A DNA stretch of 15,463 nt from Fibrobacterota bacterium (lineage in GTDB: Bacteria; Fibrobacterota; Chitinivibrionia; Chitinivibrionales; Chitinispirillaceae), in assembly GCA_023436145.1 (NCBI GenBank), contig JAEZKP010000096.1, forward strand, positions 1 through 15,463. The letters are read 5' to 3'. This document shows, piece after piece, positions 1 through 7,376 of this stretch; within the stretch, counting starts at the first letter, position 1; each line of letters starts with the position of its first letter. The position numbers were made by a program, and so were the translations under genes. The notes under the pieces are model-generated. The model was given only the letters and a program-made list of their open reading frames with translations, had not been told where the DNA came from and did no database searches.

Positions 1-183
1 GCCAATTTTTGGACCATAGGAATAGGTCTCCTGCATACCCACATAAATAACTGGAAGGACAATATCTGAAACATAATTCAGATACGCATATCCTTCACCA
101 TATTCACCAGTACTATCGTTTAAGAAAGCATCGAGTTTTTCTGTAAATGTTTGCAGGTAACCTCTGTTCTGACCCCAAAACAA
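1..183 (-). pseudogene. 3' part of a broken unknown gene, running off the window
   Basis: On the minus strand one frame stays open from 183 to the left edge and reads like real protein (FWGQNRGYLQTFTEK, then SDIVLPVIYVGMQETYSYG). An in-frame TAA at 184-186 closes it upstream and no ATG lies near the left-over start; the only start-like codon is TTG at 181-183. The frame begins exactly where a different reading, beta-helix protein on the plus strand, begins. I therefore read it as a gene that lost its 5' part at a rearrangement junction. The residues are rich in Tyr, Gly and acidic side chains, as in many secreted proteins. I do not recognise the family. The rest of the gene lies outside the window. 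Confidence 0.45.
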
Positions 184-186
184 TTA

Positions 187-360
187 TTCGCTTCAAAGTG
201 GAGCTGGTATCTTTAGTATGAATGCACCAGTTTATATTTAATCATTAGATAACGGGTTTGATTCGACTCATGTAAAAATATCTGGAGATTCATTAGATAT
301 AAATGGCGCAGGGCTGTATTCTGAAGGTAACTGCGTGGAACTCACTGACACAACTATTGT
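187..360 (+). pseudogene. Parallel beta-helix surface protein fragment (plus strand)
   Basis: The plus-strand frame beginning at 197 reads SGAGIFSMNAPVYI, then a TAA at 239-241. In the same frame it continues as SLDNGFDSTHVKISGD and DINGAGLYSEGNCVELTDTTI. The repeated 'GAGI(F/Y)S' turns followed by alternating hydrophobic strands are typical of right-handed parallel beta-helix (polymorphic-outer-membrane-protein-like) repeats. There is no start codon, the frame is interrupted by a stop, and the similarity ends around 355-365, where the opposite strand starts to encode a beta-helix protein. This is an internal, non-functional piece of a surface protein gene. Whether it comes from the same parent gene as the neighbouring minus-strand piece cannot be told by eye. 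Confidence 0.55.
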
Positions 361-685
361 CAGTGGCGGTATCCCCAGTTTCATTAGCTACACCGCCTTT
401 AACTGATAAACCAAAAAGATGAATGCCTTTGGTATTGCCTTGATTAATCGTAATAATATGATAAACATTATCAGAGATAAAAATTGAAGATGTATCCAAA
501 GGAGGCCAGAAACTTAAGCTGTCATCATTTCCTGCAAGATCACCGGAAAGAACAGTATTATATGTAGAACCCTGCGGATCGTCTTCTGTTTCAGTATCAT
601 CATAACTTCCCTTTATTTCGATACCAGGTGGAATTAAAAATGTTGCCGAGCGAGGATCTGAAGAGACTGTTCGTTTTGTTGGCAA
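360..685 (-). pseudogene. N-terminal part of a parallel beta-helix protein (minus strand)
   Basis: The minus-strand frame from the TTG at 685 reads PTKRTVSSDPRSATF, then LIPPGIEIKGSYDDTET, TVLSGDLAGNDDS, VYHIITINQG and GLSVKGGVANETGDTA. This is the usual opening of secreted beta-helix repeat proteins of the type '(T)Y.PT..R..TF.IP.G..I.GGF.G.E.....TVLSGD..G'. The coding character stops near 360. Beyond that the frame is only the antisense of the plus-strand beta-helix fragment. Upstream the frame meets a TAG at 704-706, and the expected signal peptide and 'dyad' region before PTKR are missing. The piece therefore lacks both its beginning and its end and is probably not expressed as a useful protein. 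Confidence 0.6.
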
Positions 686-689
686 AACA

Positions 690-927
690 AATTTTTGGGA
701 TTGCTATTGCACGTATCGGCTTGCAGCAAATTCTTGAAAGTCCTGAGGGGGAACATTTAAATGAGGAAAAGAGAAAACCAAGCGAAGGCATTTAGCCCCT
801 TGAGGGGTGGGGGTGATGTAATTGCCGGCCAGCAAGCTTTGTCTGCAACGCGGCTGAGCGCAATGAGTCTGCGAATGGAGCGGGCATATATAGTTATTTA
901 CCTGAAGTAACCCCATTTTTCAACTGA
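690..927. other. Unassigned stretch between gene debris and the phosphatidyltransferase
   Basis: No gene can be supported here. A minus-strand frame (704-916) is open, but its translation (Pro-, Cys- and Arg-rich, for example NYITPTPQGAKCLR) does not look like a folded protein. It shares its frame with the beta-helix fragment, separated by TAG. A small GC-rich hairpin (CCCCT-TG-AGGGG, 796-807) is followed by a run of G. The stretch could be a dispersed genomic repeat or another rearrangement product. Confidence 0.3.
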
Positions 928-956
928 GCTGTAAAGAGTCTTTAACTCTTTACAGC
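928..956 (-). terminator. Perfect 12-bp hairpin at the end of the phosphatidyltransferase gene
   Basis: Arms 928-939 and 945-956 are perfect reverse complements (GCTGTAAAGAGT / ACTCTTTACAGC) with a 5-nt loop that contains the TAA stop codon of the upstream minus-strand gene. The last sense codons form one arm. No strong T-run follows on the minus strand, so it may act as an mRNA 3'-end stabiliser or a weak terminator rather than a classical intrinsic terminator. Confidence 0.45.
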
Positions 957-1538
957 CATCATTTTCTTTATCAGTTTTCTGTTAGGGATTATATAATCGA
1001 TTACCGAGAGAAGGGTATAAATAGTGGGAATAAGCATAACCCAGAATGCAGGATGAAAACCCATAAATTCAGATGGAATCCATTTGACCTGATAAATCCG
1101 CTGAAGTGCGATGACTGCGATTACCCCAAAAGTGGCTATACCCTGAAGAACCGCTTTAGCTTTCCCGGATTTGCGGGCAGCCAGAACTACTCCACTTGAT
1201 GCACAAATGATTCTAAGAAGCTGCATGAAAGCATCACGATAGAAAAATATCAGATACATCCATAAAGGAATTATTCCTGAAACCATAAACGAAATAAAAA
1301 CAGTCTGCCGTGAAACACTATCTGCTATAGGGTCGAAAACTTTACCAAAATCGGTGACCTCATGGCGAGCTCTTGCAATAGTACCATCCAGCAGATCAGA
1401 TATTTCGATCAATGCAGCCAGAGATAAAGAAACCCAGATCCAGCCATTTGCTTGGGTTTGGTATCCGGAAATGAAAACATAAGCAAATAAGGGGGCAATC
1501 AGTACCCGGGAAAGTGTAAAAAACGTAGCTAAATTCAT
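942..1538 (-). CDS. CDP-alcohol phosphatidyltransferase (PgsA-like)
   Basis: A 198-aa integral membrane enzyme of the CDP-alcohol phosphatidyltransferase family, which moves a phosphatidyl group from CDP-diacylglycerol to an alcohol such as glycerol-3-phosphate during phospholipid synthesis in the inner membrane. The family signature D-x2-D-G-x2-A-R-x8-G-x3-D-x3-D is complete: D48, D51, G52, A55, R56, G65, D69, D73. Several hydrophobic helices follow (about residues 79-100, 112-120, 130-146 and 164-185). Length fits PgsA (about 180-200 aa), but RDAFMQLLR at 105-113 differs from the usual 'RE' of phosphatidylglycerophosphate synthases, so the acceptor alcohol is uncertain. The ATG at 1538 is preceded by GGAG at good spacing. 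It is transcribed away from the small membrane protein gene on the other strand, and a hairpin overlaps its stop codon. Confidence 0.85.
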   Translation of the reverse strand: MNLATFFTLSRVLIAPLFAYVFISGYQTQANGWIWVSLSLAALIEISDLLDGTIARARHEVTDFGKVFDPIADSVSRQTVFISFMVSGIIPLWMYLIFFYRDAFMQLLRIICASSGVVLAARKSGKAKAVLQGIATFGVIAVIALQRIYQVKWIPSEFMGFHPAFWVMLIPTIYTLLSVIDYIIPNRKLIKKMMAVKS

Positions 1539-1565
1539 GAGTGCTCCATATCTTTTTTCATGGTG

Positions 1566-1595
1566 TTAATAGCTGATAAAATACAAAGTGTCCAA
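1566..1595 (-). promoter_or_regulatory. Candidate promoter of the phosphatidyltransferase gene
   Basis: On the minus strand TTGGAC (1595-1590), an 18-base spacer and TATTAA (1571-1566) lie about 28 bases before the start codon of the phosphatidyltransferase gene. This is a moderate match to a sigma-70-type promoter. It is judged by eye only. Confidence 0.35.
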
Positions 1596-1784
1596 TCAAA
1601 AAACAGAACGCATTTAAAGAACAGATTGTATTTTCAATCAATATACCCTATAATCTAAAATTGGCTCATACAGACAGTCGAAAACTGTTGTATATTGTTC
1701 GCTATTTTTAAATTCAGGAGATATTTTTGCTTTATCAATAAAGGTAATCATTCGGTGTTGTTTTCATTTAGAAGAGGAGCACTT

Positions 1785-2012
1785 ATGATCGGGAAGATTC
1801 TTTTCCTGCCATTTTGGATTATTTCAAGAATTGCCGGCATGCTATGGGGATCGATAAAATTGATTATGGCCCTGTTTTTTGGTGTGTTACGCATTATTAG
1901 CAGCCATCTGTTTGGTGCCATAATAGGAGCGATTACAGGATTTCTTTTGGGAAGAAAACATATTGGGGTAAAAATATTCAACCACCATAAGAAACATCAC
2001 AAAAAATGCTAG
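1785..2012 (+). CDS. Small membrane protein with glycine zipper and Lys/His tail
   Basis: A 75-aa protein from the ATG at 1785, which has GAGGAG 6-7 bases upstream. The frame is open further upstream to 1695, but those residues look non-coding and lack a ribosome site. Residues 1-32 form one hydrophobic stretch (MIGKILFLPFWIISR, then GMLWGSIKLIMALFF). A second segment carries a small-residue zipper (GAIIGAITGFLLG, about 47-59). The C-terminus is strongly basic and His-rich (HHKKHHKKC), so it should stay cytoplasmic or bind metal or phospholipid head groups. I do not recognise a named family. Small glycine-zipper membrane proteins are common near envelope genes, and this one sits divergent to a phospholipid synthesis gene, which is suggestive but not proof of a shared role. 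Confidence 0.6.
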   Translation: MIGKILFLPFWIISRIAGMLWGSIKLIMALFFGVLRIISSHLFGAIIGAITGFLLGRKHIGVKIFNHHKKHHKKC

Positions 2013-2044
2013 ATCCAAAAAAGACAATCAAAAACTGTCAATCA

Positions 2045-2109
2045 GCAAGTACTTGCCTTTTATTCACAGATTCAGCTAATTAGCTATTATGCTGCAGTAG
2101 CTAATTAGC
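2045..2109. terminator. Two hairpins between converging genes (likely bidirectional terminator)
   Basis: The stronger element has arms at 2075-2086 and 2098-2109, a perfect 12-bp inverted repeat (GCTAATTAGCTA / TAGCTAATTAGC) with an 11-base loop. A second one, a 12-base perfect palindrome at 2045-2056 (GCAAGTACTTGC), is followed by CTTTTATT. They lie between the stop of the small membrane protein gene (plus) and the stop of parC (minus), where a two-way terminator is expected. T-runs are modest on both sides. Confidence 0.55.
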
Positions 2110-2148
2110 CTTCTGTTTATTACTACTAAATTTCCTTTAGCGCCTGTC

Positions 2149-4044
2149 TTATCCTGCAGATATTCTGGCACTTTTAACTTCTTTACTAGCTAAGCGCACA
2201 CCTGCAGCCTTCGTTCCTTTTACCAGGAAGTCCTTGATAACAAAGGTCTCTTCAAGCACTTTCAATTTCGGTTTTGGCTTATATTCGACTGTTACTATTG
2301 CTTCGGAATCGGTACTCAGCCTAAGTACAGTACAGTTCTCCGGAACGATGCTGTAGCCCTTATTTAAAATAAACTGTTCGATTTTGCACCGTTTCAGATA
2401 AGGAAATCTGGTTTTGTCATCCCGGTAAACCACATTAAAAACCAGCTCTTTATCCACAAAACCGCAATAAAGCATGCCTTTGTCTATGAATAGCTTGTCA
2501 GGAACATCCATGACCGAGTAAGCTCCTGATTTTCTGATCACCAGGATACGATCATACTGAGATACATCAAAGAGCAGATTTCCATTAACCTCATAACCCA
2601 GGTATCCGGTATCTTTATCATAGCGCAATTTAAGGTTGCGTTGTGCAGCTTCTCTGACATCCACTTTTTTCAAAGAAACCAGTTCTGTCCTGCGTGGATA
2701 GGCCTGCTGGTATTTATCGATGAGTTTTTGAAGAAATCCTATGGAATATTCAGTTATGGAAGCCAGTGCCTCACGAATCTCCTTGAGCCGGTTTTTTATC
2801 TCCTGCATCTCTTTTTTAGCTCTGTTGATATCATAAGCACTGATTCTGCGGATAGGTATTTTTAATAGAACATCCACATCCTCTAATGTTACTTCCCTTC
2901 TGATCTGTTCAGCAAAAGGTAAAAGACCATCCAGTACAGCCTTTACGACTGCCTCAGCGGTGGTTTTTTCCTCGATGCGTTTATAGATGCGATTCTCGAT
3001 GAAGATCTGCTCCAGGGTTTTGGCGTGCAACCGGTCTTTTAGATGCTTCTCTTCCAGTTTTAATTCAGCAGTCAATATCTTCACCAGCTGAGCGGTATTG
3101 TAGTTGATGACCTCTGAGACGGTCATGCAAACCGGTTTATCATCTTTAATAACCATCAGGTTGACCGATATGCTGTTTTCACATTCTGTAAAGGCATAAA
3201 GTGCATCTACGGTTTCTTCAGAATGGACTCCGCGGGCCAGCCTGATCTCAACTTCCACATTTTCAGCAGTATAATCGCTAATGCCTGAAATCTTGAGTTT
3301 TCCTTTTTTTGCGGCATTTTCTATGGAATTTATTATTGATTCGGTGGTTGATCCATAAGGAAGTTCACGGATTACTATTCTTTTAGGATCACTAACGTCT
3401 AATTTCGCTCTAACCAGGATCTTTCCATTACCATCATTGTATTCAGATACATCAGCCAGACCACCACTTGCGAAATCCGGATAAAGCAGAAGCTGTTCAC
3501 CACGCAAGCAGGCAATTTGCGCCTCAAGAAGCTCTATCAGGTTATGTGGCAGAATCTTGGTGGCCATTCCCACCGCAATCCCCTCAGCCCCCATTGCCAG
3601 CAGAACAGGTAGTTTGGATGGTAAAGTTACAGGTTCCCGGTTTCTCCCATCATAGGAGTCAAGAAACTCGGTAATTTCCGGATTAAATAGAGTTTCTTTG
3701 GCCAATTGTGAAAGCCGGCATTCTATATACCGGACTGCGGAAGCCGGATCACCGGTGTAGACATTACCGAAATTACCTTGCTTATCAATGAACAGATCTT
3801 TATTGGCAAGGGACACCAGAGCGTCACCAATTGAGGCATCACCATGAGGGTGATATCGCATACATTGACCAACAACATTTGCCACCTTATGAAATTTCCC
3901 GTCATCCATTTCCCATAGCGTGTGCAGGATACGGCGCTGAACCGGTTTTAATCCATCATTTATATGCGGAATCGCCCGGTCTTTAATTACATAAGAGGCG
4001 TATTCTATAAAATTCAGATCGTAAAGATTTTTTAAGTATGCCAT
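2149..4044 (-). CDS. parC: DNA topoisomerase IV subunit A (ParC)
   Basis: A 631-aa type IIA topoisomerase subunit that cuts and rejoins DNA, working with ParE to decatenate daughter chromosomes. The catalytic tyrosine is Y106 in AVRYIECRLS. The quinolone-determining region reads YHPHGDASIGDALV (64-77). The N-terminal helix 'RAIPHINDGLKPVQRRIL' and the domain IKLP...MGAEGIAVGMAT (about 142-162) are typical. A long coiled coil with its gate follows (about 330-450). The C-terminus is short, without the six-blade 'GyrA box' pinwheel (about 850 aa in GyrA), so it is ParC and not GyrA. GDAS in place of GDS-A and the overall length match the Bacteroidetes-type ParC. The start ATG overlaps the parE stop by one base (TAATG), with GGAG 11 bases upstream inside parE, so translation is probably coupled. 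Confidence 0.93.
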   Translation of the reverse strand: MAYLKNLYDLNFIEYASYVIKDRAIPHINDGLKPVQRRILHTLWEMDDGKFHKVANVVGQCMRYHPHGDASIGDALVSLANKDLFIDKQGNFGNVYTGDPASAVRYIECRLSQLAKETLFNPEITEFLDSYDGRNREPVTLPSKLPVLLAMGAEGIAVGMATKILPHNLIELLEAQIACLRGEQLLLYPDFASGGLADVSEYNDGNGKILVRAKLDVSDPKRIVIRELPYGSTTESIINSIENAAKKGKLKISGISDYTAENVEVEIRLARGVHSEETVDALYAFTECENSISVNLMVIKDDKPVCMTVSEVINYNTAQLVKILTAELKLEEKHLKDRLHAKTLEQIFIENRIYKRIEEKTTAEAVVKAVLDGLLPFAEQIRREVTLEDVDVLLKIPIRRISAYDINRAKKEMQEIKNRLKEIREALASITEYSIGFLQKLIDKYQQAYPRRTELVSLKKVDVREAAQRNLKLRYDKDTGYLGYEVNGNLLFDVSQYDRILVIRKSGAYSVMDVPDKLFIDKGMLYCGFVDKELVFNVVYRDDKTRFPYLKRCKIEQFILNKGYSIVPENCTVLRLSTDSEAIVTVEYKPKPKLKVLEETFVIKDFLVKGTKAAGVRLASKEVKSARISAG

Positions 4045-5843
4045 TATCGCAGATTCTCCATGATGTAATCACGGCGTTCAGGAGTATTTTTACCCATGTA
4101 AAATTCAAGTGTTTCACTAATGTTCTTTACCGATTTTACATTGACTTCGATCAGTCGGATGTTGGGCCCGATAAACTGCCCGAACTCCTTGGGAGAAATC
4201 TCCCCCAGTCCCTTGAACCGGGTCACCTCCGGATCCTTAATCTCTTTAAGCGCCAGATCACGTTCTTTTTCACTGTAACAATACTTGGTAGTTTTTTTGT
4301 TGCGTACCCTGAAAAGGGGCGTTTCCAGAATGAAAACATGCCCGGAAACAACCAGTTCCTCAAAATAATTGAGAAAGAAAGTCATCAGAAGGTTTCTTAT
4401 ATGGTAACCGTCCACATCTGCGTCGGTGGCCAGCACAACCCGGTTATATCTGAGGTTCTCTAAGCCGTCCTCAATACCCAGGGCCATCATCACATTATAA
4501 AATTCTTCATTCTGGTAAATTGCAGTACGGTTTCGCCCGAAAACATTCAGAGGTTTACCTCTGAGAGTAAATACCGCCTGGGTGAGCACATCCCGTGAAG
4601 AAATTATCGACCCTCCGGCTGATTGACCCTCGGTTAGAAATATAGTGGAATTCTCACCATGGGCCCCATCCTGCAGGTGATATTTACAATCCCGAAGATT
4701 GGGGATCTTTATTTCAATTCTTTTGGCAGCCTCTTTAGCTTCTTTTTTTACCGCATTCAGTTCGGTACGCAGCTTCTCATTTTGTATGATTTTGGTTTCA
4801 AGAAGTTTTGCCGCTTCGATATTCTTATGCAGATAATCGACAACACCCGACTTAACTTCAGATACAATCCATCCCCGGATCTCTGTGTTTCCCAATTTAT
4901 TTTTGGTCTGAGACTCAAACACCGGATTCTTCAGTTTTATCGCTATAGCCCCACCGATCCCCTCACGGACATCTACTCCATTATAGTTTTTCTTGAAATA
5001 TTCATTGACCCCTTTTAAAATACCCTCTCTGAATGCACTAAGATGAGTACCTCCATCAGAGGTATTCTGGCCATTCACAAATGAAAAGTAGGTCTCTCCG
5101 TAACTATGGGTATGGGTAAATGCAAATTCGAGCTGTTTACCTTTGAAATATGCTATGTTATAAACTGCACTGTCCCCGATCTCATTTTGCAACAGATCCA
5201 GAAGCCCGTTTTTAGATTCAAACTTCTGATTGCCAAAATAAAGCCTCAGCCCGGCATTGAGGTATGCATAATTCCATAACCTTTTTTCCACATACTCGAA
5301 ATTATAGGAATAATCACCAAAAATATCACTGTCTGGCAGAAACTCTACATAGGTGCCATCTGCTTCACCCGTTCTGCCCTTTTTCTTATTTTTGAGTGTT
5401 CCGCGCTGAAATACAGCTTCGAAATATTCTCCATTACGATAGGATATTACTTTAAAATGACTGGATAAGGCATTAACCGCCTTCGTGCCTACACCGTTAA
5501 GCCCCACACTGAACTGAAAAACATCATCATTGTATTTTGCACCGGTATTTATGGTAGAAACGCAATCTATCACTTTTCCCAGAGGGATTCCCCTGCCATA
5601 ATCGCGAACTGAGACAGTGTGTTCATGGATGTTGATGTCAATTTTTTTACCGTATCCCATTATATATTCATCAACTGCATTATCAATTACCTCTTTTAAA
5701 AGAACATATACCCCATCATCGGGATTGGTTCCATCACCCAAACGCCCGATGTACATCCCTGAACGTAACCGGATATGTTCAAGGGAACTTAAAGTCTTAA
5801 TCTTGCTTTCATCATAAACAGAAACCGATGGATTTTTACTCAT
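4044..5843 (-). CDS. parE: DNA topoisomerase IV subunit B (ParE)
   Basis: A 599-aa ATPase subunit of topoisomerase IV. GHKL ATPase motifs are present: EVIDNAVDE (E51, N55), VRDYGRGIP (D81) and VGLNGVGTKAVNALS (113-127). The transducer domain carries the ATP-contacting QTK loop (311-313). The TOPRIM metal-binding part has EGQSAGGS (E404) and DADVD (D473, D475, D477), followed by RFKGLGE (541-547). It lacks the ~170-residue insertion seen in proteobacterial GyrB, as expected for ParE. GyrB of this genome must lie elsewhere. It is the first gene of a parE-parC operon. The ribosome site is weak (GAG about 12 bases before ATG) and overlaps the stop of a possible gene remnant directly upstream. No clear promoter was found. 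Confidence 0.93.
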   Translation of the reverse strand: MSKNPSVSVYDESKIKTLSSLEHIRLRSGMYIGRLGDGTNPDDGVYVLLKEVIDNAVDEYIMGYGKKIDINIHEHTVSVRDYGRGIPLGKVIDCVSTINTGAKYNDDVFQFSVGLNGVGTKAVNALSSHFKVISYRNGEYFEAVFQRGTLKNKKKGRTGEADGTYVEFLPDSDIFGDYSYNFEYVEKRLWNYAYLNAGLRLYFGNQKFESKNGLLDLLQNEIGDSAVYNIAYFKGKQLEFAFTHTHSYGETYFSFVNGQNTSDGGTHLSAFREGILKGVNEYFKKNYNGVDVREGIGGAIAIKLKNPVFESQTKNKLGNTEIRGWIVSEVKSGVVDYLHKNIEAAKLLETKIIQNEKLRTELNAVKKEAKEAAKRIEIKIPNLRDCKYHLQDGAHGENSTIFLTEGQSAGGSIISSRDVLTQAVFTLRGKPLNVFGRNRTAIYQNEEFYNVMMALGIEDGLENLRYNRVVLATDADVDGYHIRNLLMTFFLNYFEELVVSGHVFILETPLFRVRNKKTTKYCYSEKERDLALKEIKDPEVTRFKGLGEISPKEFGQFIGPNIRLIEVNVKSVKNISETLEFYMGKNTPERRDYIMENLR

Positions 5844-5848
5844 AAATT

Positions 5849-6040
5849 TTAATTCTCAGTTAAATGGATAAACAGATTAAATTTGTAAATAGAACTGTCT
5901 TGCTGGAAGATGAGATAATAATAACCAGAGGTATTTCCGGCATAGTTCCAAGAATATAAATAGGTCGTAAACGGGAAACAAGTAACAGCGCTGTTTAAAT
6001 AGCTGCCTGAAGCTACAAGAATCGAGCTTCCAATTCCTAT
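5849..6040 (-). pseudogene. Possible 3' remnant of a secreted-type protein gene
   Basis: A minus-strand frame stays open for 63 codons from the stop at 6041-6043 to the TAA at 5849-5851. It reads GSSILVASGSYLNSA, then TYLYSWNYAGNTSGYYYL and IFQQDSSIYKFN. The Ser/Tyr/Asn-rich, strand-like pattern resembles the end of an exported beta-sandwich protein. No ATG begins it, and the DNA upstream (6041-6300) is stop-rich in every frame I checked. It ends 5 bases before parE, so its last codons hold the parE ribosome site. An open frame of this size can also arise by chance, so confidence is low. Confidence 0.33.
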
Positions 6041-6232
6041 TTAACTTTTTTTATCTATCTCTCTTATTACGTACTGAGACGGGTAAAATTTATTCCGGTT
6101 AATGCTATCGAGCTTAACAGCCTACCCCGACAACTCATTGATTTGGCTTCAGTTAACTTCCTTTTGGCACATCGGTTGATTTCTACTGTTTTATGCTCCA
6201 GACGCTTTCAGGCTCAAAACACCTGATAAAAA

Positions 6233-6246
6233 GTGTGATATCGCAC
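6233..6246. promoter_or_regulatory. Near-palindromic operator-like site
   Basis: GTGTGATATCGCAC is symmetric except for one base pair per half (GTGYGATATCRCAC). It lies about 80 bases before the CPBP protease gene. The rest of 6041-6326 holds no gene, hairpin or repeat that I can support. The site could be a chance palindrome. Confidence 0.25.
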
Positions 6247-6326
6247 AATAAGAATTTCAGTTATCAATATCATTGTGTTAGCCCTTCCCCAGTCACTGAT
6301 AAAAAAAATTATTGAGGAAAACCGCC

Positions 6327-6986
6327 ATGACAGCCACGGAAAATTCGCACATGTTAAACAATAACCGGAAACAGAAACTGCTTTATCTGGAATTCTCTCT
6401 CACTTTCCTTTTTTTACCGGGAGCAATCTACATGAAACTTCTGCCACTGCCCAAATTTTCCGTACTGATTATGCTTTCAATATTTGCCATGACAATAGTA
6501 TTAAGTAAAAGGGAGGTGTACAAAAAAAATCTGCTTTCATTTAAAATAAATCCCACAACGCAAAAAAAAATTGTAAAGAGATTTCTTGTTTTAATCCCGG
6601 CAGTTTTCATTTTATCAGCTATCCTCACTCCGTCACAACTTTTCCGCTACCCTGTAAAAGAACCAATAAACTGGGTTCTCACCGCTCCTATATACTCACT
6701 TTTTTCTGCCCTGCCGCAGGAAATTTTATATCGGGTCTTTTTTTTCCAAAGGTATAAGCCTATATTCCGGAAAAAAAGTACTCTCTTTCTGGCCAATGCG
6801 TTGGCGTTCTCTTTTCTGCATATAATCTATAATAATCCGGTGGCACCAATACTTAGCTTTGCTGGCGGATATCTTTTCTCCAGCACTTATAATGATACAG
6901 GTTCGCTTCCTATAACCGCACTGGAGCATTCAATTTATGGGTATTTTATCTTTACTGCAGGCTTGGGGCAGATCTATTTCATGTGA
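6327..6986 (+). CDS. CPBP-family intramembrane metalloprotease (Rce1-like)
   Basis: A 219-aa polytopic membrane protein. The ATG at 6327 is preferred because GAGG (6314-6317) sits 9 bases upstream; the in-frame TTG at 6312 overlaps that ribosome site. Helices fall at about 19-38, 45-60, 86-104, 117-130, 152-168, 172-188 and 198-212. The CPBP (ABI/Rce1, Pfam PF02517) motifs are visible: QEILYR at 131-136 in place of the usual EExxxR (the first Glu is Gln), FSFLH with H165, and EHSIYG with H201 in the third motif. The second glutamate, thought to be the essential one, is present, so it may be active. Such proteins process prenylated or bacteriocin-type peptides, or serve immunity or regulation. 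No bacteriocin operon is visible here. Its stop lies 21 bases from the stop of a small gene on the other strand. Confidence 0.75.
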   Translation: MTATENSHMLNNNRKQKLLYLEFSLTFLFLPGAIYMKLLPLPKFSVLIMLSIFAMTIVLSKREVYKKNLLSFKINPTTQKKIVKRFLVLIPAVFILSAILTPSQLFRYPVKEPINWVLTAPIYSLFSALPQEILYRVFFFQRYKPIFRKKSTLFLANALAFSFLHIIYNNPVAPILSFAGGYLFSSTYNDTGSLPITALEHSIYGYFIFTAGLGQIYFM

Positions 6987-7007
6987 ATAGGACAGGGGTA
7001 AAAACCT

Positions 7008-7184
7008 TTAGCTCAAACCAAAAATCCAATTAAAATCACTGTTTATCCTGAGCAGATAGTTACCTGCCTGAGCATTAATTTGGGCGGTGATTCGGGCATC
7101 GTACTCGTCCAGGGAAATCCGTTCTCCATCAATCCATTCCACCATCTCGACATTAAGCTCCTCATACAGCTTTTTTGCCCTCAT
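7008..7184 (-). CDS. Small acidic protein of unknown function (58 aa)
   Basis: A 58-aa protein beginning MRAKKLYEELNVEMVEW and ending NWIFGLS, soluble and acidic, with predicted helices at about 3-15 and 22-36 and a strand-like end. The ATG at 7184 has an A-rich leader with AGGGGG 6-8 bases before it. The frame stays open to 7235, but that DNA is promoter. Composition and codon use look coding, and a near-consensus promoter stands just upstream with a leader of only about 16 bases. I do not recognise the family. Size and expression signals would fit a small regulator or an antitoxin-like protein, but no toxin gene is adjacent; the converging CPBP protease gene is the nearest partner. Confidence 0.6.
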   Translation of the reverse strand: MRAKKLYEELNVEMVEWIDGERISLDEYDARITAQINAQAGNYLLRINSDFNWIFGLS

Positions 7185-7206
7185 GGAAACACCCCCTTTT
7201 ATAATA

Positions 7207-7235
7207 ATTATATTGAATGAATTTGGCGATCTCAA
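7207..7235 (-). promoter_or_regulatory. Strong sigma-70-type promoter for the 58-aa protein
   Basis: On the minus strand TTGAGA (7235-7230), a 17-base spacer and TATAAT (7212-7207). The -10 box is perfect and the -35 box matches four of six bases. Transcription should start near 7200, giving a leader of about 16 bases to the ATG at 7184. This is the best promoter in the window by eye. Confidence 0.7.
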
Positions 7236-7275
7236 CTTTTCCTTTTATTTTAAACCAAACAGACGATTTTGTTAG

Positions 7276-7304
7276 AGCGATTCGCTATGTTTCCAAAGAA
7301 ACAT
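7276..7304. promoter_or_regulatory. Tandem inverted repeats in a divergent intergenic region
   Basis: AGCGA-T-TCGCT (7276-7286) is followed at once by ATGTTTC-CAAA-GAAACAT (7287-7304). Both are perfect. They lie between the diverging small gene (minus) and the PW-repeat gene (plus), so they could be operator sites for either, or a hairpin in the leader of the plus-strand transcript. Confidence 0.35.
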
Positions 7305-7376
7305 CCGATTTAGGCTAAACTAATTAAAAAATGAGGATTAAACACCAAGCAAAAGAAAGGTACCCTGGAAGTTAAG

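Noticed and set aside
704..916. 70-codon minus-strand frame upstream of the beta-helix fragment
   Set aside because: Its Pro/Cys/Arg-rich translation has no protein-like pattern and no ribosome site, so it was not called a gene.
1748..1981. Minus-strand open frame across the small membrane protein gene
   Set aside because: The plus-strand reading has a ribosome site, membrane pattern and glycine zipper; the minus strand has none.
4038..5018. Plus-strand open frames inside parE
   Set aside because: They are antisense to intact, motif-complete parE.
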